A DNA stretch of 64,000 bases from Massilia sp. Root418 (GTDB lineage Bacteria > Pseudomonadota > Gammaproteobacteria > Burkholderiales > Burkholderiaceae_D): positions 497,877 through 561,876 of the forward strand of contig NZ_LMEC01000026.1 in the NCBI RefSeq assembly GCF_001425265.1. Reading direction: 5' to 3'. The stretch's first letter is position 1. Every line of letters begins with the position of its first letter. Below, in pieces: positions 24,237 to 34,594 of this stretch. The translations under genes were made by a program, and so were the position numbers. A model generated the notes under the pieces. The model was not told the DNA's origin, ran no database searches, and saw only the letters and a program-made list of their open reading frames with translations.

Positions 24237-25106
24237 CTAGCGGCGTTCGCTCTCGTCGACGGGTTCTTCGTCGGTCTGGATGATGCTCACCGGCTTGCCC
24301 TTGGCCAGGCGCCAGAAGGACACCAGGTAGCCCGACAGGCCGTACGCGATAAACAGCGGGAACAGCACTTTCGGCGGATCGATCGACACCAGCGCGAAGA
24401 ACAGCGCAATCAGGAATACGGCGATGAAGGGCACGGACTTGCGGAAGTTCACGTCCTTGAAGCTGTAGAACGGCACGTTGGTGACCATGGTCAGGCCGGC
24501 GAACAGGGCAATGGCGAAGGAGATCCATGCCAGCTGCAGGCCCGGCATCTCCAGGTCCACCATCAGCAGCACGAAGCCGCCCACGATGGCCGCGGCGGCC
24601 GGGCTGGGCAGGCCCTGGAAGAAGCGCTTGTCCACCACTTCGATATTGGTATTGAAGCGCGCCAGGCGCAGCGCGGCGCCGGCGCAGTAGACGAAGGCGG
24701 CGATCCAGCCCAGCTTGCCCATGCCGCGCAGCGACCATTCATAGATCACCAGCGCCGGAGCGGCGCCGAAGGACACCATGTCCGACAGCGAGTCGTACTG
24801 GGCGCCGAATTCGCTCTGGGTATTGGTCAGCCGCGCGATGCGGCCGTCCAGGCCGTCAAGCACCATGGCAATGAAGATGGCCCAGGCGGCATGCTCGAAA
24901 CGCTGGTTCATGGCCATGACGATGGCGTAGAAACCGCAGAACAGCGCTCCCGTCGTGAAGGCATTGGGCAGCAGGTAGATGCCGCGCGAACGCGGCCGGT
25001 CGCTGCCCTCGCCCCGGGCCTTGCGCGCGAACCGGGCAAAACGCGAGTTCTTGGGCTTGGCCGGTGCTATGCCGTTTTTAGGTCTGCGACGGGGGAAATT
25101 TGCCAT
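24237..25106 (-). CDS. pssA: CDP-diacylglycerol-serine O-phosphatidyltransferase
   Basis: This 289-residue inner-membrane protein makes phosphatidylserine, the precursor of phosphatidylethanolamine. It has a basic N-terminal tail and several transmembrane helices. The CDP-alcohol phosphotransferase signature is spread through LDGLDGRIARLTNTQSEFGA and YDSLSDM (about 83-110), with all four conserved aspartates. The psd gene that often sits beside it in betaproteobacteria is absent here. The gene is read into leuA. Confidence 0.95.
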   Translation of the reverse strand: MANFPRRRPKNGIAPAKPKNSRFARFARKARGEGSDRPRSRGIYLLPNAFTTGALFCGFYAIVMAMNQRFEHAAWAIFIAMVLDGLDGRIARLTNTQSEFGAQYDSLSDMVSFGAAPALVIYEWSLRGMGKLGWIAAFVYCAGAALRLARFNTNIEVVDKRFFQGLPSPAAAAIVGGFVLLMVDLEMPGLQLAWISFAIALFAGLTMVTNVPFYSFKDVNFRKSVPFIAVFLIALFFALVSIDPPKVLFPLFIAYGLSGYLVSFWRLAKGKPVSIIQTDEEPVDESERR

Positions 25107-25150
25107 TGGGTTCCATTTCTAGTGCTGCGGTGAGTACATTATTCCACCCT

Positions 25151-25179
25151 ATTATATAAGGGACACCGCAGCAAAAGAA
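25151..25179 (-). promoter_or_regulatory. Predicted pssA-leuA promoter
   Basis: A perfect TATAAT (minus strand, 25156-25151) lies 45 bases before the pssA ATG. A weak TTCTTT minus-35 is placed 17 bases upstream. The call rests mainly on the minus-ten. Confidence 0.45.
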
Positions 25180-25214
25180 ATGAAGTGACAACGAGGTGCG
25201 AAACGAGGTACGGC

Positions 25215-25970
25215 TTACTTGAATTTCACTTTGCCAACCACGCGCATCTCCAGCGTGGTTTCGCCGGGTTCGAAACTCGGCTCTGACACTTCCGCGCTGT
25301 CCATATTCTTGGCGCGCATCATCATCATGGGGGCGGCTGCGGACACGCCTTCGCGGGCGTAGGCGCCGGAGCCCTCGAAGTCCACCGTATCGAGCGTGGC
25401 GTCGCTCACCTTGCGGCCCATGGCGTTGGCGATGGCGGCGATGCGCTCGTTCAGGTTCTGGTAGGTGGCGGCGATGCGCTGCTCGTCGAGCTTCTTGGTG
25501 GCGGCGGGCGACAGGCCGAAGTTCAGGTTATTCAAGGTCAGCACTTTTTGCGCGGCGGCCACGGTTTTCGGCAGCTTTTCCAGGTTGGTGGTGGTCACTT
25601 GCAGATACTGGCCGACGCGCCAGGCGGTCGGCACGCGCGGCTTGGGCGCGGCACCCGGCGCGACCGGACGGTCTTCCGGATACACGGGATAGGTGTAGTA
25701 GCCCTGGGTTTTCAGGCTGGCCTGGGGGTCTTCCTTCTTCACGATGTCCAGGCCCTGCTTCATCTTCTGGTTCACGCGCGAGGCGGCGGCGGCCTTGTCC
25801 TTGTCCTGCTCTTCGATGGCCAGCGTGGCCACGGCCTGGTCGTTATTGGCGCGCACTTCGCCCTGGGCCGGCACGATGACCAGGGTGCCGCTGGTTGGGG
25901 TCTGCTGGGCTTGGGCGGCGGCGCCCAGGATCAGCATGGCGGCGGCGAGGATGGTCTTCTTGGCGGTCAT
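25215..25970 (-). CDS. SIMPL-domain (DUF541) periplasmic protein
   Basis: The 251-residue protein starts with a signal peptide (KKTILAAAMLILGAAAQAQ) and continues into a DUF541/SIMPL domain. The motifs RANNDQAVATLAIEEQDKDKAAAASRVNQKM and YYTYPVYPEDRP are characteristic, and the C-terminus ends EMRVVGKVKFK. Relatives are periplasmic or outer-membrane proteins, some linked to oxidative stress (YggE). AAGGAGC precedes the ATG. The gene is single and divergent from yidB. Confidence 0.9.
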   Translation of the reverse strand: MTAKKTILAAAMLILGAAAQAQQTPTSGTLVIVPAQGEVRANNDQAVATLAIEEQDKDKAAAASRVNQKMKQGLDIVKKEDPQASLKTQGYYTYPVYPEDRPVAPGAAPKPRVPTAWRVGQYLQVTTTNLEKLPKTVAAAQKVLTLNNLNFGLSPAATKKLDEQRIAATYQNLNERIAAIANAMGRKVSDATLDTVDFEGSGAYAREGVSAAAPMMMMRAKNMDSAEVSEPSFEPGETTLEMRVVGKVKFK

Positions 25971-26142
25971 TTTGTTGCTCCTTGGTTAAATCGTGGAGCA
26001 ACTTTACCCGAAATCAGCGATGCCGCCAGCACAACAAAGTGAGCGTTTGTAACAGCGCGGACGCAGTGGACACGACATCGCGCGTGATAATATGAACAAC
26101 TCCCGATCGGGAGCCAACCGCAGCATCTACCGGGAGAATGAT

Positions 26143-26559
26143 ATGGGATTGCTCGACCAACTCGCAGGACAAGTGCTCGGTTCGCTGGGCTCGCAACAGC
26201 AGGACCCGGCGGCGCAAGGCGGCCTGATGGGCGTCGTCATCGGCCTCATCAACCAGGCCGGCGGATTGCAGGGCCTGCTGCAAAAGTTGCAGGCCAGCGG
26301 GCTGGGCGACCAGGTGGCGTCCTGGATCAGCACCGGTGAAAACCAGCCCGTGTCCGGCAACCAGATCGCCGACGCGCTGGGCGGCGACCAGCTGGCGCAG
26401 GCCGCCCAGCAGGCCGGCGTGCCGCCGGAACAGGCCAGCGCCGGCCTGGCCCAGTTCCTGCCGCAAATTATCGACCAGCTGACGCCGGGCGGCGTGGTGC
26501 CGCAGGACGACCTGGTGGCGCAGGGCCTCGGCCTGCTCAAGGGCAAGCTGTTCGGCTAA
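26143..26559 (+). CDS. yidB: YidB-family protein (DUF937)
   Basis: The 138-residue protein begins MGLLDQLAGQVLGSLG, the recognisable YidB opening. It is glycine- and glutamine-rich with IGLINQAGGLQGLLQKLQASGLGDQVASWI and a C-terminal GLLKGKLFG. The ATG at 26143 has GGGAG upstream; the open frame runs 17 codons further up without a site. Function in the family is not established. Confidence 0.88.
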   Translation: MGLLDQLAGQVLGSLGSQQQDPAAQGGLMGVVIGLINQAGGLQGLLQKLQASGLGDQVASWISTGENQPVSGNQIADALGGDQLAQAAQQAGVPPEQASAGLAQFLPQIIDQLTPGGVVPQDDLVAQGLGLLKGKLFG

Positions 26560-26568
26560 ATCCGCCTC

Positions 26569-28371
26569 TCAGGCCAGCGCGCGCAGCAGGCGCCGGCCGG
26601 CTTGCGCTTCGGCGCTGCCGCCGCCGCACCAGGACAGGAAGCTGGCCGCTTCCAGCGGGCGCGCGAACAGATAGCCCTGCGCCTCGTCGCAGCCGGCCAC
26701 CTGCAGGAAGGCGTGCACGGCGCTGCACTCCACGCCCTCGGCCACCACCCGGTGGCCCAGGTCCCGCGTCAGCGTAATCATGGTGCTCACCAGGGACTGC
26801 TTGCGCACGTCGTCCTCCAGGCCAATGATGAAGGACTGGTCGATCTTCACCACGTCGGCCGGCATGCTCTGCAAATACGACAGGCTGCTGTAGCCGGTGC
26901 CGAAATCGTCGATCGCCAGGTGCACGCCGATGTCGCCGATGGCCGCCAGCGTGGCCTGGGCCCGCTCCGGGTGTTCCATGATGGCGCTTTCGGTGATCTC
27001 CAGCTCCAGGCAGGAAGGCGGCAGGTCGTACATGTTCAGGCAGTGCTCGACCTGGGCCACGAAATCGGGCTCGATCAGGTTGGCGGCCGACACGTTGACC
27101 GCCATCTGCACCTGCAGGCCGGCGTTGCGCCAGGCCCGCTGCTGGCGCAGCGCCGCGTTCAGCACCCAGGCCGTGGTGGGCTGGGCCAGGCCCGAACACT
27201 CGATGACGGGAATAAACTCGCCCGGCGAGATGTTACCCAGTTCCGGATGGGTCCAGCGCAGCAGGGCTTCGGCGCCCACGCAGGCGCCGGTCTTCATGTC
27301 CACGCGCGGCTGGAACACCAGGCGCAGCTGGCCGCCGCCCTCCAGCGCGCTGCCGAATTCATTGAGCAGGCGGAAGCGGCGCTGGCAGGCGGCGTCCTCG
27401 GCGCGGCTATAGATGGCGATCCGGCAAGGCTGGCTGGCCGCGCCATGGGCCGCGCTTTGCGCCGTGCGCAGCACGTCCAGGCAGTTGGCCCCGCCCAGCA
27501 CGAAGGGCGCCACGCCGATCGAGGGGGTGGCGATATGGCGCGAATGGGCCAGGCCGATGGCACGGCGCAGCTTTTCCTTCAGGCGCGGAACGTAGTCCTC
27601 CAGGGTGGCGCACGGCGGCGCGAACATGGCGAACTGGGCGTCGCCCACGTGGTAAATCTGGCGGCCCGGCTCGATCTGGGCGCGCATCCACTGGGTCGCT
27701 TCGGACACCAGCTGGTCGAGGTAGGACGAGCTCTTGACCCGCGCCGCGCTACCCAGCTGTTCCAGCGTGGCCAGGTTGACCACCACTGCCAGGCGCTGCT
27801 CGTCCGGCGGACCGTCGCGCTGCATGTCCTGGAAGTCCTCGATGAACTGGTTGCGGTTGGGCAGGCCGCTGAGCGGATCGACGCGGCCCATGGCATGCTG
27901 CAGCTCGATCTGCGCCATCACCATGGCGGCCAGGTCGGACAGGTGGCCGAGCTCTTCGGGCGTGGTGTGGCGCGGTTCCGGGCCCAGCACGCACATGGCG
28001 CCCAGGCAGTGGCCGTCCGCCGTGGTGAGCGGCGCGCCAGCGTAGTAGCGCACGCCGCTGGCGGCCAGGATGCTGTCGCAGAAGTAATCGTCGGCCAGCA
28101 GATCGGGAATCACCAGCACGCCGCCGGTGTCGGCCACGGTGCCGCACGGCGCTTTCACGCGCGGGATGGAGGTATGCTCCACGCCCACGCGGGACTTGAA
28201 CCACTGGCGGTCGGCGTCAGTGAGCGACACGGCGGCAATCGGCAGGCCGAACACGCGCGCGGCCATCCGGGTGATGCGGTCGAAGGCTTCGCTGGGCGGC
28301 GTGTCGAGCAGCCTCAGGCGATGAAGGGCTTCGAGGCGGCTGGTTTCGGTTTGCTGGCAAGTAAAAGTCAT
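26569..28371 (-). CDS. GAF-GGDEF(degenerate)-EAL phosphodiesterase
   Basis: The 600-residue protein has an N-terminal GAF-type sensory domain (about 15-160), a GGDEF-like domain whose signature reads VGDAQF in place of GGDEF, and a C-terminal EAL domain with EALLRW, DDFGTGYSSLSYL and KIDQSF. The cyclase site is lost while the EAL motifs look intact, so c-di-GMP hydrolysis is the predicted activity and the GGDEF-like part may be regulatory. ATG 28371 is preferred over the upstream TTG because it has better spacing to GGA. It lies convergent to yidB. Confidence 0.88.
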   Translation of the reverse strand: MTFTCQQTETSRLEALHRLRLLDTPPSEAFDRITRMAARVFGLPIAAVSLTDADRQWFKSRVGVEHTSIPRVKAPCGTVADTGGVLVIPDLLADDYFCDSILAASGVRYYAGAPLTTADGHCLGAMCVLGPEPRHTTPEELGHLSDLAAMVMAQIELQHAMGRVDPLSGLPNRNQFIEDFQDMQRDGPPDEQRLAVVVNLATLEQLGSAARVKSSSYLDQLVSEATQWMRAQIEPGRQIYHVGDAQFAMFAPPCATLEDYVPRLKEKLRRAIGLAHSRHIATPSIGVAPFVLGGANCLDVLRTAQSAAHGAASQPCRIAIYSRAEDAACQRRFRLLNEFGSALEGGGQLRLVFQPRVDMKTGACVGAEALLRWTHPELGNISPGEFIPVIECSGLAQPTTAWVLNAALRQQRAWRNAGLQVQMAVNVSAANLIEPDFVAQVEHCLNMYDLPPSCLELEITESAIMEHPERAQATLAAIGDIGVHLAIDDFGTGYSSLSYLQSMPADVVKIDQSFIIGLEDDVRKQSLVSTMITLTRDLGHRVVAEGVECSAVHAFLQVAGCDEAQGYLFARPLEAASFLSWCGGGSAEAQAGRRLLRALA

Positions 28372-28728
28372 GGCTGGTCCGTTCAAGTGTCGATGTGGCG
28401 CGCGCGGCAGCGGCAGCTAAGCGGAAGCAGCAGCGGGCGGGTAATCAATGCGGGACGGGGCACTGGCACGTGCCGGAGGCGGCACGAGAATTCGATTGCT
28501 TGAGCGGGAATGGGGCTCGGGAGAACTAATTGTTGCTGAGTAGCAGGATAGCATGCTGCTACGGAAAGTGCACGCGCGGCTTGTACGTACACGGCGTTAA
28601 CGCACGCCGGTGTGCGCACGATACACCAAATGTCACAATCTTAATAAATAAAAAATGTGAGCAACAAGGCAATTGTGCGCGCGATGCGGGGTCTACCATA
28701 TGGCTCCATCCCCCACTCAGGAATCAAC
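28372..28728. promoter_or_regulatory. 357-bp intergenic region with a 7-bp inverted repeat
   Basis: No gene is visible here. It separates the EAL gene and the PEP-CTERM gene. GTAGCAG (28540-28546) and CTGCTAC (28556-28562) form an inverted repeat with a 9-base spacer. The stretch 28640-28660 is AT-rich and contains TTAATAAATAAAAAA, which could belong to a promoter. No strong paired minus-35 and minus-10 was found. Confidence 0.4.
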
Positions 28729-30018
28729 ATGGCAAATCGCAAGCTTCTGTCGGCATTGTTGCTGGCTACCCCGCTCATGGCTGCCCCGCTGTTGGCGCAC
28801 AGCGCACCTTACAACATCAAGCAACTGGGCGTTTCCGCCGGCACCGACAGCCGCGCCACCAGCATCAACAATGCCGGCACCGTGGTCGGCGTGCACCATC
28901 CCGGCGAGGACGGCCAGCCGGCAGCCTTCCTGGCCGGCGGCGGCAAGGTCAGCTACCCCGGCTTCTTCAGTATCGGCGGCATCAACGACCAGGGCGTCGT
29001 GTCCGGCAATAGCAGCGATCCCTGGGTCGAGACCTGGCAACACGGCCAGGCAACCCGCTACAACGACTTCGGCATCGGCGGCGAAGGTGGCCGCATCAAC
29101 AACGCAGGCGCGGTAGCGGGCGTGGCCTGGACCAGCACCGGCTACCGCGCGGCCGTCTTCGCCAACGGCACGACGCAGAACCTGGGCACGCTGTACGGTG
29201 GCGACAGCTACGCCTACGACATCAACGACAGCGGCGTGGTGGTCGGCTCGTCCAGTACTGCGCCAGGAGCCCTGGCCAGCCACGCCTTCGTCTACGCGAA
29301 CGGCGTGATGACCGATATCGGCACCCTGGCCGGCGACAGCAGCAGTAACGCCTGGGCCATCAATGCCGGCGGCGCTGTGGCCGGGTACTCGGCGAACGCC
29401 AACGGCTACCGCGCGTTCGTCTACCAGGGCGGCACGATGCTCGACCTGGGCGCGCTGACCGGCCATACCTACTCCATAGCCAGCGGCATCAATGATGCCG
29501 GCCAGGTTGTGGGCTGGGGCATGACAGGCAACAGCTGGGGCGCCTTCCTGTACTCGGACGGCGCCATGACCGACCTGAACACGCTGGTGGACCCGGCGCT
29601 GGGCTGGACGGTGCAGAAAGCGTTCGACATCAACGAGAACGGCGACATCGCGGCCAAGGCATGCAAGGCCGGCTTGGGCTGCGAAATCGTGGTGCTGACC
29701 ATGGCGCCGGTGCCGGAACCTGAAACCTACGCCATGCTGCTGGCCGGCTTCGGCCTGCTCGGCTTCGTGGCGCGGCGCCAGCGCCAAGCCATAAATAACG
29801 CGCAAAAGAAAAAGCCCGCCGGCTTGCGCGGGCGGGCTGGAAGCGCGCGGGCTTGCGCCCGCGTTGGCTTTAGTTTTTCGACTGGTCGACCAGCTTGTTT
29901 TTCGCGATCCAAGGCATCATGGCGCGCAGCTTGGCGCCCACTTCTTCGATTGGGTGCTCGGCGGTCAGGCGGCGGCGGGAAATCAGGGTCGGCGCGCCGG
30001 CCTTGTTTTCCAGGATGA
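28729..30018 (+). CDS. HAF-repeat PEP-CTERM protein without the usual stop
   Basis: ATG 28729 has AGGAA at the right distance and begins a signal peptide (MANRKLLSALLLATPLMAAPLLAHSA). The mature part consists of HAF-type repeats (INNAGTVVG, INDSGVVVG, INAGGAVAG, INDAGQVVG). A PEP-CTERM sorting tag follows (VPEPETYAMLLAGFGLLGF then a basic RRQRQ), which should end the protein. Here no stop follows: the frame runs about 75 residues further, through the ilvC terminator and into the antisense of the ilvC 3' end. A lost stop would disturb sorting by exosortase. The extension is basic and looks like non-coding sequence. Confidence 0.8.
   Translation: MANRKLLSALLLATPLMAAPLLAHSAPYNIKQLGVSAGTDSRATSINNAGTVVGVHHPGEDGQPAAFLAGGGKVSYPGFFSIGGINDQGVVSGNSSDPWVETWQHGQATRYNDFGIGGEGGRINNAGAVAGVAWTSTGYRAAVFANGTTQNLGTLYGGDSYAYDINDSGVVVGSSSTAPGALASHAFVYANGVMTDIGTLAGDSSSNAWAINAGGAVAGYSANANGYRAFVYQGGTMLDLGALTGHTYSIASGINDAGQVVGWGMTGNSWGAFLYSDGAMTDLNTLVDPALGWTVQKAFDINENGDIAAKACKAGLGCEIVVLTMAPVPEPETYAMLLAGFGLLGFVARRQRQAINNAQKKKPAGLRGRAGSARACARVGFSFSTGRPACFSRSKASWRAAWRPLLRLGARRSGGGGKSGSARRPCFPG
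29803..29838 (-). terminator. ilvC terminator
   Basis: AGCCCGCC and GGCGGGCT (29813-29820 and 29831-29838) form an 8-bp stem. On the minus strand it is followed by TTTTTCTTTT. A second hairpin (CGCGGGC / GCCCGCG) lies at 29846-29863. Together they terminate the ilv operon. Confidence 0.85.
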
Positions 30019-30886
30019 AGCTCTTTGCGTATTCGCCGGTCTGGATGTCCTTCAGGCACTGGCGCATCGCTTCCTTGGTGGCCGAGGTCACCACTTTCGG
30101 GCCGGTCACGTACTCGCCGTATTCGGCGTTGTTCGAGATCGAGTAGTTCATGTTGGCGATACCGCCTTCGTAGATCAGGTCGACGATCAGCTTCAGTTCG
30201 TGCAGGCACTCGAAGTAAGCCATTTCCGGCGCGTAGCCCGCTTCGGTCAGGGTTTCGAAGCCGGCCTTGATCAGCTCGACCGCGCCGCCGCACAGAACAG
30301 CCTGCTCACCGAACAGGTCGGTTTCGGTTTCTTCGCGGAAGTTGGTTTCAATGATGCCGGCCTTGCCGCCGCCGTTCGCCGACGCGTAGGACAGGGCGAT
30401 GTCGCGGGCGTTGCCGGACTTGTCCTGGTACACGGCGATCAGGTGCGGCACGCCGCCACCCTGGCGGTAGGTGCCGCGCACGGTGTGGCCTGGCGCTTTC
30501 GGCGCAACCATGATCACGTCCAGGTCGGCGCGCGGCACGACTTGGCCGTAGTGCACGTTGAAGCCGTGCGCGAAGGCCAGCACGGCGCCCTGCTTGGCGT
30601 GCGGTGCCACGTTTTCGTTGTAGACCTGGGCGATGTTCTCGTCCGGCAGCAGGATCATGATGACGTCGGCCGCTTTGACGGCGTCGTTGACTTCAGCAAC
30701 CTTGATGCCGGCCGCTTCCACTTTCTGCCACGACGCGCCGCCCTTGCGCAGGCCAACGGTCACGTTCACGCCGGAGTCGGTCAGGTTTTGCGCGTGTGCG
30801 TGGCCCTGCGAGCCGTAGCCGATGATGGCTACGTTTTTGCCCTTGATCAGGGAGATGTCGGCGTCTTTGTCGTAGAAAACTTTCAT
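29870..30886 (-). CDS. ilvC: Ketol-acid reductoisomerase (class I)
   Basis: The 338-residue enzyme reduces and isomerises acetohydroxy acids in valine and isoleucine synthesis. The Rossmann motif GYGSQGHAHAQN (near 24-35) and the downstream LRKGGASWQK region (NADPH-type phosphate loop) are visible, along with the metal-binding acidic residues in the helical C-terminal part. AAGGA lies directly before an ATG at 30892; the spacing makes the second ATG, at 30886 (MKVFYDKD), the real start. It lies 38 bases after ilvH. Confidence 0.98.
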   Translation of the reverse strand: MKVFYDKDADISLIKGKNVAIIGYGSQGHAHAQNLTDSGVNVTVGLRKGGASWQKVEAAGIKVAEVNDAVKAADVIMILLPDENIAQVYNENVAPHAKQGAVLAFAHGFNVHYGQVVPRADLDVIMVAPKAPGHTVRGTYRQGGGVPHLIAVYQDKSGNARDIALSYASANGGGKAGIIETNFREETETDLFGEQAVLCGGAVELIKAGFETLTEAGYAPEMAYFECLHELKLIVDLIYEGGIANMNYSISNNAEYGEYVTGPKVVTSATKEAMRQCLKDIQTGEYAKSFILENKAGAPTLISRRRLTAEHPIEEVGAKLRAMMPWIAKNKLVDQSKN

Positions 30887-30924
30887 GGTCATTCCTTGGT
30901 GAGATATTCGGTAAATTCTAAAAA

Positions 30925-31415
30925 TTAAACTTTGAGGATGCGCTCGCCGCGTCCGATGCCCGAGCCGCCGGTACGGACGGTTTCCAGGATCGAGGTGCGG
31001 TCGATGGCATCGATGAAGGCGTCCAGCTTGCTCTTGGCGCCCGTCAGCTCAATGGTGTAGGTCTTTTCGGTGACATCGATGATGCGGCCACGGAAAATAT
31101 CGGCGGTGCGCTTCATTTCCTCGCGCTCCTTGCCCACCGCCCTCACCTTGATCAGCATCAGCTCGCGCTCGATGTGCTGGCCTTCGGTCAGGTCGACCAC
31201 CTTGACCACTTCGATCAGGCGATTGAGGTGCTTGGTGATCTGCTCGATGATGTCGTCCGAGCCGGTGGTGACGATGGTCATGCGCGACAGGGTCGCGTCC
31301 TCGGTCGGCGCCACGGTCAGGGTTTCGATGTTGTAGCCGCGGGCCGAGAACAGGCCCACCACGCGCGACAGCGCGCCGGCTTCGTTTTCCAGCAATACAG
31401 AAATAATATGTCGCA

Positions 31416-31416
<1 letters not shown>
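30925..31416 (-). CDS. ilvH: Acetolactate synthase small subunit
   Basis: The 163-residue regulatory subunit begins MRHIISVLLENEAGALSRVVGLF, the N-terminal ACT domain that binds valine. The C-terminal half (about 80-163) is the second domain that stimulates the catalytic subunit. Its ATG at 31416 overlaps the ilvB stop by one base (TAATG), so stoichiometric coupled translation is expected. Confidence 0.97.
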
Positions 31417-33143
<1,727 letters not shown>

Positions 33144-33624
33144 GAAACATTCCTTTCAAGGTCCATAGGAGATTGATCGGATGCTCTTTCCTGGCGAAGC
33201 TATGCAATGCGGGGCAGTTCTCCTGGCGTCCCTTCTTTCTGCGGTCACGGCACTTCTTCCCGTACCCATAGATACGGTGCAAAGTGGCGCTAAACGCAAC
33301 TCGTTTGGCCGGAGTGTCTGCCGCGGTTGTGCATACCTCTCGCGCTTGTGGCGCGGGTTAGAGCAAACTGCTGACAAATGAAAGCGGGCGATGTCGGTGA
33401 CAGCGTTGTGTGCTGCCGGACAAAACCAAGGGCTTCGTGGTGTTCGAAGCGATCTATACGTTACTGCGCCGCACCAAATTGGTCAAGTAAAATTGTGAGC
33501 AACATTCAATTTGATTGCCATTCTGGTGCATTTTCATGTTGGCAAGCGGTAAAAACATGCGGAAAGGCCCGTTTTTTGCTAGGATGCAGCCTGTTCATCT
33601 CCCCCGCAGCACGCTCCCCGACGC
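33144..33624. promoter_or_regulatory. 481-bp intergenic region: ilvB leader and sigma-gene promoter region
   Basis: No convincing gene lies here. On the minus strand TTGACC (33486-33481) and TAACGT (33463-33458) are 17 bases apart and could start the ilv operon, leaving a leader of about 300 bases. I found no branched-chain-residue-rich leader peptide and no clean attenuator. On the plus strand GGAA (33561-33564) and TAGGAT (33580-33585) lie upstream of the sigma gene, a possible ECF-type promoter. Confidence 0.4.
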
Positions 33625-34194
33625 ATGGCAACAGACAAAGAATTATCGGATTTTCTCGAAAACGTCGAGCGGCGCGCCTTCAAACAAGCCGTCTACGCGG
33701 TCCGCAAGGATGAAAGCGCCCTGGACATCGTGCAGGACGCGATGATCAAGCTGGCAGAGAAATATGGCGACAAGCCGGCCGCCGAACTGCCGATGCTATT
33801 CCAGCGCATCCTGCAAACGACCATCCTCGACTACTTCCGCCGTGAGAAGGTGCGCAACACCTGGGTCAGCCTGTTTTCCGGCATGAGCTCCTCGGCCGAC
33901 GAGCATGAGGACTTTGATATACTGGAATCCTACGAAGCCGAGCAAGGTTCCCAGGCAGCCGAGTCCAGCGCGGACAAGGTGGAACGCATGCAGACCCTCA
34001 GCGCCATCGATGACGAAGTACAAAAGCTTCCAGCGCGTCAACGGGAAGCCTTCCTTATGCGTTACTTACATGATCTGGACGTGGCCGAGACGGCCGAAGC
34101 GATGGGATGTTCCGAAGGGAGCGTGAAGACACATTGCTCTAGGGCAACTCACACTCTCGCCGAAGCGCTCAAAGCCAAGGGAATTAAATTATGA
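33625..34194 (+). CDS. ECF-type RNA polymerase sigma factor
   Basis: The 189-residue protein shows sigma region 2 (ESALDIVQDAMIKLAEKYG then FQRILQTTILDYFRREK) and region 4 (LPARQREAFLMRYLHDLDVAETAEAMGCSEGSVKTHCSRA). An acidic linker of about 45 residues joins the two, longer than in most ECF sigma factors. It is translationally coupled (ATGA) to a DUF3619 membrane protein that may be its anti-sigma factor. This sigma/DUF3619/DUF3106/RDD order recurs in Burkholderiales. The signal sensed is unknown. Confidence 0.9.
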   Translation: MATDKELSDFLENVERRAFKQAVYAVRKDESALDIVQDAMIKLAEKYGDKPAAELPMLFQRILQTTILDYFRREKVRNTWVSLFSGMSSSADEHEDFDILESYEAEQGSQAAESSADKVERMQTLSAIDDEVQKLPARQREAFLMRYLHDLDVAETAEAMGCSEGSVKTHCSRATHTLAEALKAKGIKL

Positions 34195-34592
34195 ATACCG
34201 ACGATCTGAACTTTGCCTATCGGGTGCGCCACGCACTCAACGAGAAGCTGGACGACCTGCCGGCTTCGACCACCGACCGCCTGGCTGCCGCCCGCAAGGC
34301 CGCCATGGCGCGCAAGAAACCGCACGTGCCGGTGCGCGTGACGCAATCCGAGCTGGCCACGGCCGGTGCCGGCGGCTTCTTCAGCAACCCGTTCGGCTGG
34401 CTGGGCCGCATGCGCGTGGCCGTGCCCATGCTGATCCTGGTGGCCGGCATGGTTGGCGTGTACCAGTACGAAGAGCAGCAGCGCATCGCCGAACTGGCCG
34501 AGCTGGACGCGGCCGTGCTGTCGGACGAGTTGCCGCTGTCGGCCTACCTGGACCACGGCTTCAACGCCTATCTTGAAAATCGCGAGCAATAA
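34191..34592 (+). CDS. DUF3619 membrane protein, candidate anti-sigma factor
   Basis: The 133-residue protein has a cytoplasmic N-terminal half (HALNEKLDDLPASTTDRLAAARKAAM), one transmembrane helix (about 80-98, VAVPMLILVAGMVGVY) and a short acidic C-terminal part ending with YLENREQ. It overlaps the sigma gene by ATGA. One helix with a cytosolic helical head fits an anti-sigma factor, but the ZAS motif HxxxCxxC is absent, so this role is only inferred from gene order. Confidence 0.85.
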   Translation: MNTDDLNFAYRVRHALNEKLDDLPASTTDRLAAARKAAMARKKPHVPVRVTQSELATAGAGGFFSNPFGWLGRMRVAVPMLILVAGMVGVYQYEEQQRIAELAELDAAVLSDELPLSAYLDHGFNAYLENREQ

Positions 34593-34594
34593 GG

